Assembly (NCBI RefSeq): GCF_007565055.1
Contig: NC_044554.1
Span: 141,235,463 to 141,299,462 of the forward strand
Reading direction: 5' to 3'
DNA: 64,000 nt
Source of the DNA: Rhinopithecus roxellana
Taxonomy: Eukaryota; Chordata; Mammalia; Primates; Cercopithecidae
Position 1 is the first letter of the stretch; every line of letters starts with the position of its first letter. Made by a program: the position numbers and the translations under genes. Below are positions 59,921 to 64,000 of the stretch, in pieces. Under the pieces are notes generated by a model that was given only the letters and a program-made list of their open reading frames with translations, was not told the origin of the DNA and made no database searches.

Positions 59921-62679
59921 CTGCAAAACACATAATTTGCAATGAGCCATGAGAATAAGAACAAAGCAACTTTCATCTTCAGTTATGCATGCTGCTCTGT
60001 TGAGTGAGGAAAAAAAATCTGGAACATCTCTGCAAAAGCTGGCCCATATAATTATAATTAAAATATGCTGCCTGAAATAATTTTTGGAACCAAAGACTGT
60101 ACGCATTGTAAATAAATAAAAATGAAAGCATAGCCAATAAATATGTATAGTTTATATGTTATAATTAAATGCCTCCAACAAGCTGACATTAATTACAAAA
60201 TTTACACTTTGCTAACATATTATAATATGACAGATTATAAAAGCTAGCTGATAATGTTGTGACAATACACTCAATGGATAGTGATGATTTTTCAGCATGT
60301 GATAACGTGTTTCTAACTAAAGAAAAATGATCTGATGGGAGAAATTGGTATGAAAATTTTGGAATAAAATATTAATGAAATTGTTTCCTCATGGCTTTCT
60401 GAGAAGTCTCAAAATCTGTTGGAATAAGAAGCAAAGCATAGCATAGTAGTATTTTGCACTAAGGTCTCAGGTATTCTTTTATTTATAAAAATATATTAGC
60501 TAACAGTTACCTATGGTTTTCCCATACCTTACCAAAATACTAAACCATTTCTAAATTTTCCCACACAGTTTTATTTGTGTTCATAAAAAAAGAAAATGAT
60601 TGTTGTTTATTTTCATCAAGCACTGTACAGATTGCTCTCATACTGTCTTGGAATTCATACAGACTCCAAAGAAGAGTGGCTTTTTAAAAAAAAATTTTAC
60701 AACCAATATGACACTGCGTTGATCCCCTAAGTAGCTGACACAGAATAGTACGAGTCGTTTTCTTATTCTGCCCATATTTCTAAATTGTGTTGCCATTTTT
60801 CATTTCCTAACAAAATCAGAGATCAAAATGTCACATTATACTCTGTTCAGTTTAAAAAAATATGTTCTTAGCTAAAGTAACTTATGTTTAGTCTTTTGCT
60901 ATAAACCCACGAAATGGAATTAGCTATGTGACCTGATCATCATATTCTTGCCAGTATAGATTAGAAATTAAATCTTTGAGGCTTGGATGTATAGGAACTA
61001 AACAGTGAACCTAGAACTGGAAATACCAAGTTAATTGTCTTTGCATTTACCGTATACTGACAGTTAAAATGCATGGTACATAGCAGAATAATTTTAGAAT
61101 TTTTTATGAAAATTATGATCATATATATATATATATATTCAATCTGGGTAAATTTTGGCCATTGCTTTCAAAATGAAAGTTCTCTGAATAGTCTGTGTAG
61201 AGAATTACCAAACAAAATTGTTAAACAAAAGTCTTAGTAAACAAATGATAGCTTATAGATATAAGAAGGACTTAATTCTGTATAATAAGGAATATTATAA
61301 ACAGAATTATGGTTAATCTTATTATGAACAGATTACAAATGCCATTTTTATTAAAGTCATATATTTTTCAGTGGAACATGTATTGTCATCAACCATCAGC
61401 AGATACACAACTTAGATCCCAATTGGTTGGGATCATTTGTAGGATTATTTTAATCATTTGTAGGAATGACATTGTATTTCTCTGCTAGCATTAAGGAAAT
61501 TATTCTTACACAAAAGAGAACTACTTCACCATAATGACTTCTAAAAATATCCAGTTATAATCTTTGAAATAACATAGAACCAAATTATCTGGTTTATTGA
61601 TAAGCCTAATGGCTGTACCTAAGAAATATACTCTTGTGGTACTTTGTATCTTCAGATGTTAAGTGAAAGTTGATTAAGAGGTAATAAATTTGATGAATCC
61701 CCTAAAGGTTAAAAACCGGTTACAAATAGAGATCTTGAAGTAATCTAAACACCATTTTCTCTTTAGAACATACACACGGCAGAACATTTTATAACTTGTG
61801 ACTTATAAACCTTCATTAAAAATCAATACATTGTCTAGTTTTTGACCTGTCAGGATTTTTTTTTTATATCATTCTAATGCATCCACAAAATGAGTTAACA
61901 AGAGGATGAGCTAATCAGACGAGGTTCCATTAGAGAGTCATAATATATATTGGGAGCCACTTCCTCGTACCCTCTACAGAAGCTAAACGGTGAAACAAAG
62001 AATCCACAAAGGTGGAGGTTAACGATCTATCTCTTTAGTTGTTTCAAAAGCATTTACTTCCTATCACAAACTGTGTGTAACACAAGCCTCATTCAATGAG
62101 GTACAGCTGTACAAACAGGGCACAGTAACAGGATCCTACTGCCTCACCTTATTTTCAGAATTGGTAAAAAAACAAGGAATAGTGAATTTCTTTCATAGTC
62201 TATATTCAGCTTATTGGAGGTAAATTATTTTCACAAAAGCCATTATAAAAATGCATTTTATGGAAAGTTATTCCAGTAGTTCTTTTGTGAACAAAATGAG
62301 AAACACTTAACAGTGCATTTATATGATCATCTTTCCTAATACTTGAATTGATGAATTATCTGTTTTAAGAAGTGAAAACAAATATTAAGGAGGAGAAAAA
62401 GATATTATTGAGAATAAACTTCTCTCTGTGAAAGACTTCATATAATTATACATTCTGTTCAGTAATATTTTTCTTTTTCTATAAGCAAATTATAGATTAT
62501 ATTAATACATGTATGTTATAATTTTCAATGATATAATTAGAAATTATTATGCTGCTTTCTAGTGCCAAATGTAATTCTGTATATTTTATTAATATATTGG
62601 CCAACACTTTCATTCATTTGGTCAACATTTTATGTAGTGTGTGTGTGTGGTCTGTGTTGTATTTTTGAATTTCCTTTTC

Positions 62680-62835
62680 AATATTTTTATGAAGATATAA
62701 CTTACATACAACAAAATCCATCTTCTTTTAATGTTCAGTTCTATGAGATTTTAACAAATGCAGTTGTTTAATGATTACTGCAATCTAGATACAGAACAAT
62801 TTTACTACCCCAAGGAGTTCCCCCACTGCCTTTTT
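62680..62835 (-). mobile_element. old L1 (L1M) 3' region, part 1, minus orientation
   Basis: The plus strand shows TAACTTACATACAACAAAAT, then TTCAGTTCTATGAGATTTTA and a CTACCCCAAGGAGTTCCC block. This is the reversed 3' UTR pattern of L1M. It continues after the inserted LTR element at 63572. Confidence 0.65.
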
Positions 62836-63571
62836 GTGGTTGTGGTAGTCAGACTTCAAGATGGTTTCCTGTTTCAGATAATTCAAGTTCTGGACTTTAA
62901 ACTGATAATGCAGTGGAATGAAACTTTTGGGAACAGGGAAGAAGTGAGTGTCTTTTGAATGTGGGAGAAATATGAATCACTGAGGTCCAGAGGGCTAACT
63001 AGGCAACACAGCCTCTAGAATGGCCCCCAGTGATTCCTGTCCAACGGTATTCACGCCTTTTATAATCTCCTATCTTTGAGTGTGAGCTAAATTTAGTGAC
63101 TTTCTTCTAGTAAACAGAAATTTAGCAAAGATGATGGCATGTCACTTCTGATACCAAGTTTAAAGAAGACAGTAGCTTGTGTCTTGGGTGTCCTCTCTTA
63201 TACGCAAACACTCTCTAAGAAAAAGCTGGCTATCTTGTTATGAGCTCCCTTTGAAGAAATACATATGTCAGGGAAGTGGGCTAACCAGCCAGCAAGGAAC
63301 TAAGCTCCTCAGTCCAAGCCCCCTGAAGAACTGAATTCTGCCAACAACCATGTAAGAGAGTTTGGATGCAGATCCTTCTCCATGTGAGCCGTCTAATGAC
63401 ACTGCGGTCTGCAAAGAGCTGAACCGACTAGCAGCAACCTACTGAAAGAACTTGAACCAGAGACATTCACCTAAACTATGCCCCAATTTCTAACCCACAG
63501 AAACCAGGAGATAATAAACGTTTCTTGTTTTAAGCTCCTAACTGGTTACAAGCAATAGATAATTAATGCAG
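62836..63571 (+). mobile_element. MLT1-type element (end of internal region plus LTR) inside the L1M
   Basis: The first part (about 62836-63004) resembles the degenerate 3' end of a MaLR internal region. The LTR follows: GAATGGCCCCCAGTGATTCC, CCAACAACCATGTAAGAG, GAGATAATAAACGTTTCTTG and AAGCAATAGATAATTAATGC. No retroviral gene can be read. It splits one L1M into two parts. Confidence 0.7.
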
Positions 63572-64000
63572 TGGTCAAAAACCCCTCACTCCCACCCCCA
63601 CCCCATTCTCAGTCGCTAGCATCCAATGATTTGTTTCCTTTCCTTTTAGTTTTGCCTTTTTAAGTGTATCCTATCAATAACATCATACAGTATTTTTAGC
63701 CTTTTGAGTCTGTTGTCTTTTTTCATTTTGCATAATGCATTAAAGATCCCTCCATTTTGCTGTTTATATGAGTTTTTCCTTTTTATCATTAGTATTCCAC
63801 TTGAATGACTATATCACAATTTCGTTTTGCTTTTATCTATTCACTAGTTGAAGAGCATTTCAGTTGTTTCCAGTTTTTGACAGATAAAACTTCTATCAAG
63901 TAGTTATTATAGAGGTTTTCTGTGGGCATGAGTTTTTATTTCACATGGGTAAATACATAGGCGTGGGATTATTCAGCTGTACGATATGCCTACATTTAGC
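63572..64000 (-). mobile_element. old L1 (L1M) 3' region, part 2, minus orientation
   Basis: The reversed L1M 3' UTR/ORF2-end pattern resumes: TAGCATCCAATGATTTGTTT, GTTGTTTCCAGTTTTTGACA, then a TGGGTAAATACATAGGCGTG block, running to the end of the window. It is diverged and has no intact frame. Confidence 0.75.

Larger units (their letters stand above)
59921..64000 (-). other. AGMO: AGMO intron, 5' of the first exon present (incomplete)
   Basis: This intron is incomplete because the preceding exon, carrying the first histidine motif, is not in the window. The part from 59930 to 62550 is AT-rich and unassigned, apart from a short (AT)n at about 61122-61138. From about 62680 an old minus-strand L1M is split by an MLT1-type element. 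Confidence 0.85.

Noticed and set aside
59769..59969. 66-codon minus-strand frame read as a small gene
   Set aside because: Only 59817-59920 is coding, as an AGMO exon. The ends of the frame are intron read-through.
59921..64000. Search for the preceding AGMO exon with the first histidine cluster
   Set aside because: No minus-strand match was seen. It is taken to lie beyond position 64000.

Overview
The window is nuclear DNA from a primate, most likely an Old World monkey (macaque/baboon type). Base composition is AT-rich, there are no operons or bacterial signals, and interspersed repeats dominate: Alu (J, S, Y), L1, MIR, MLT1/THE1-type LTRs and hAT-Charlie MITEs. Two Alus (37493-37794 on - and 50731-51025 on +) carry the AluYR-type substitutions I associate with Cercopithecidae. 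That call rests on recognition by eye, not on a search.

The only protein-coding gene I can support is AGMO (TMEM195), alkylglycerol monooxygenase, read on the minus strand. Seven internal coding exons are present. From 5' to 3' of the gene they lie at 59817-59920, 47106-47201, 20553-20619, 17581-17646, 17412-17491, 13224-13358 and 11206-11322. They join in frame with AG/GT splice sites and encode residues corresponding to about 137-358 of the 445-residue human enzyme. They include two of the three histidine clusters that bind the di-iron centre (HQTHH and HHRVHH). The exons for residues 1-136 and for the last ~87 residues lie outside the window, so the gene runs off both ends.

Intron sizes differ widely, from 89 nt (17492-17580) to about 26.5 kb (20620-47105). 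The introns hold nearly everything else. One L1 (about 3712-7870) has an inverted 5' piece and a second L1 3' end nested inside it. A second twin-primed L1 lies at 31069-33806. An older L1M on the plus strand spans about 40690-43600 and carries nested Alus. There are fifteen Alu loci, one of them a head-to-head double Alu at 43620-44095. MLT1/THE1 LTRs lie near 30050, 39345, 52405, 58040 and 62836. MIR fragments and several microsatellites complete the set.

The points most worth a second look are these: an exon-like, phase-symmetric 108-nt open segment with good splice signals on the strand opposite AGMO (45201-45308); an old inverted duplication of a MIR-bearing segment, later split by an MLT1 LTR (39121-39280 / 39778-39927); the 89-nt AGMO intron; a pure (TTCC)17 tract that reads GGAA on the AGMO strand; and a small element with 12-bp inverted ends inside an AGMO intron. 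I saw no undescribed multi-gene system, RNA gene or CRISPR array.
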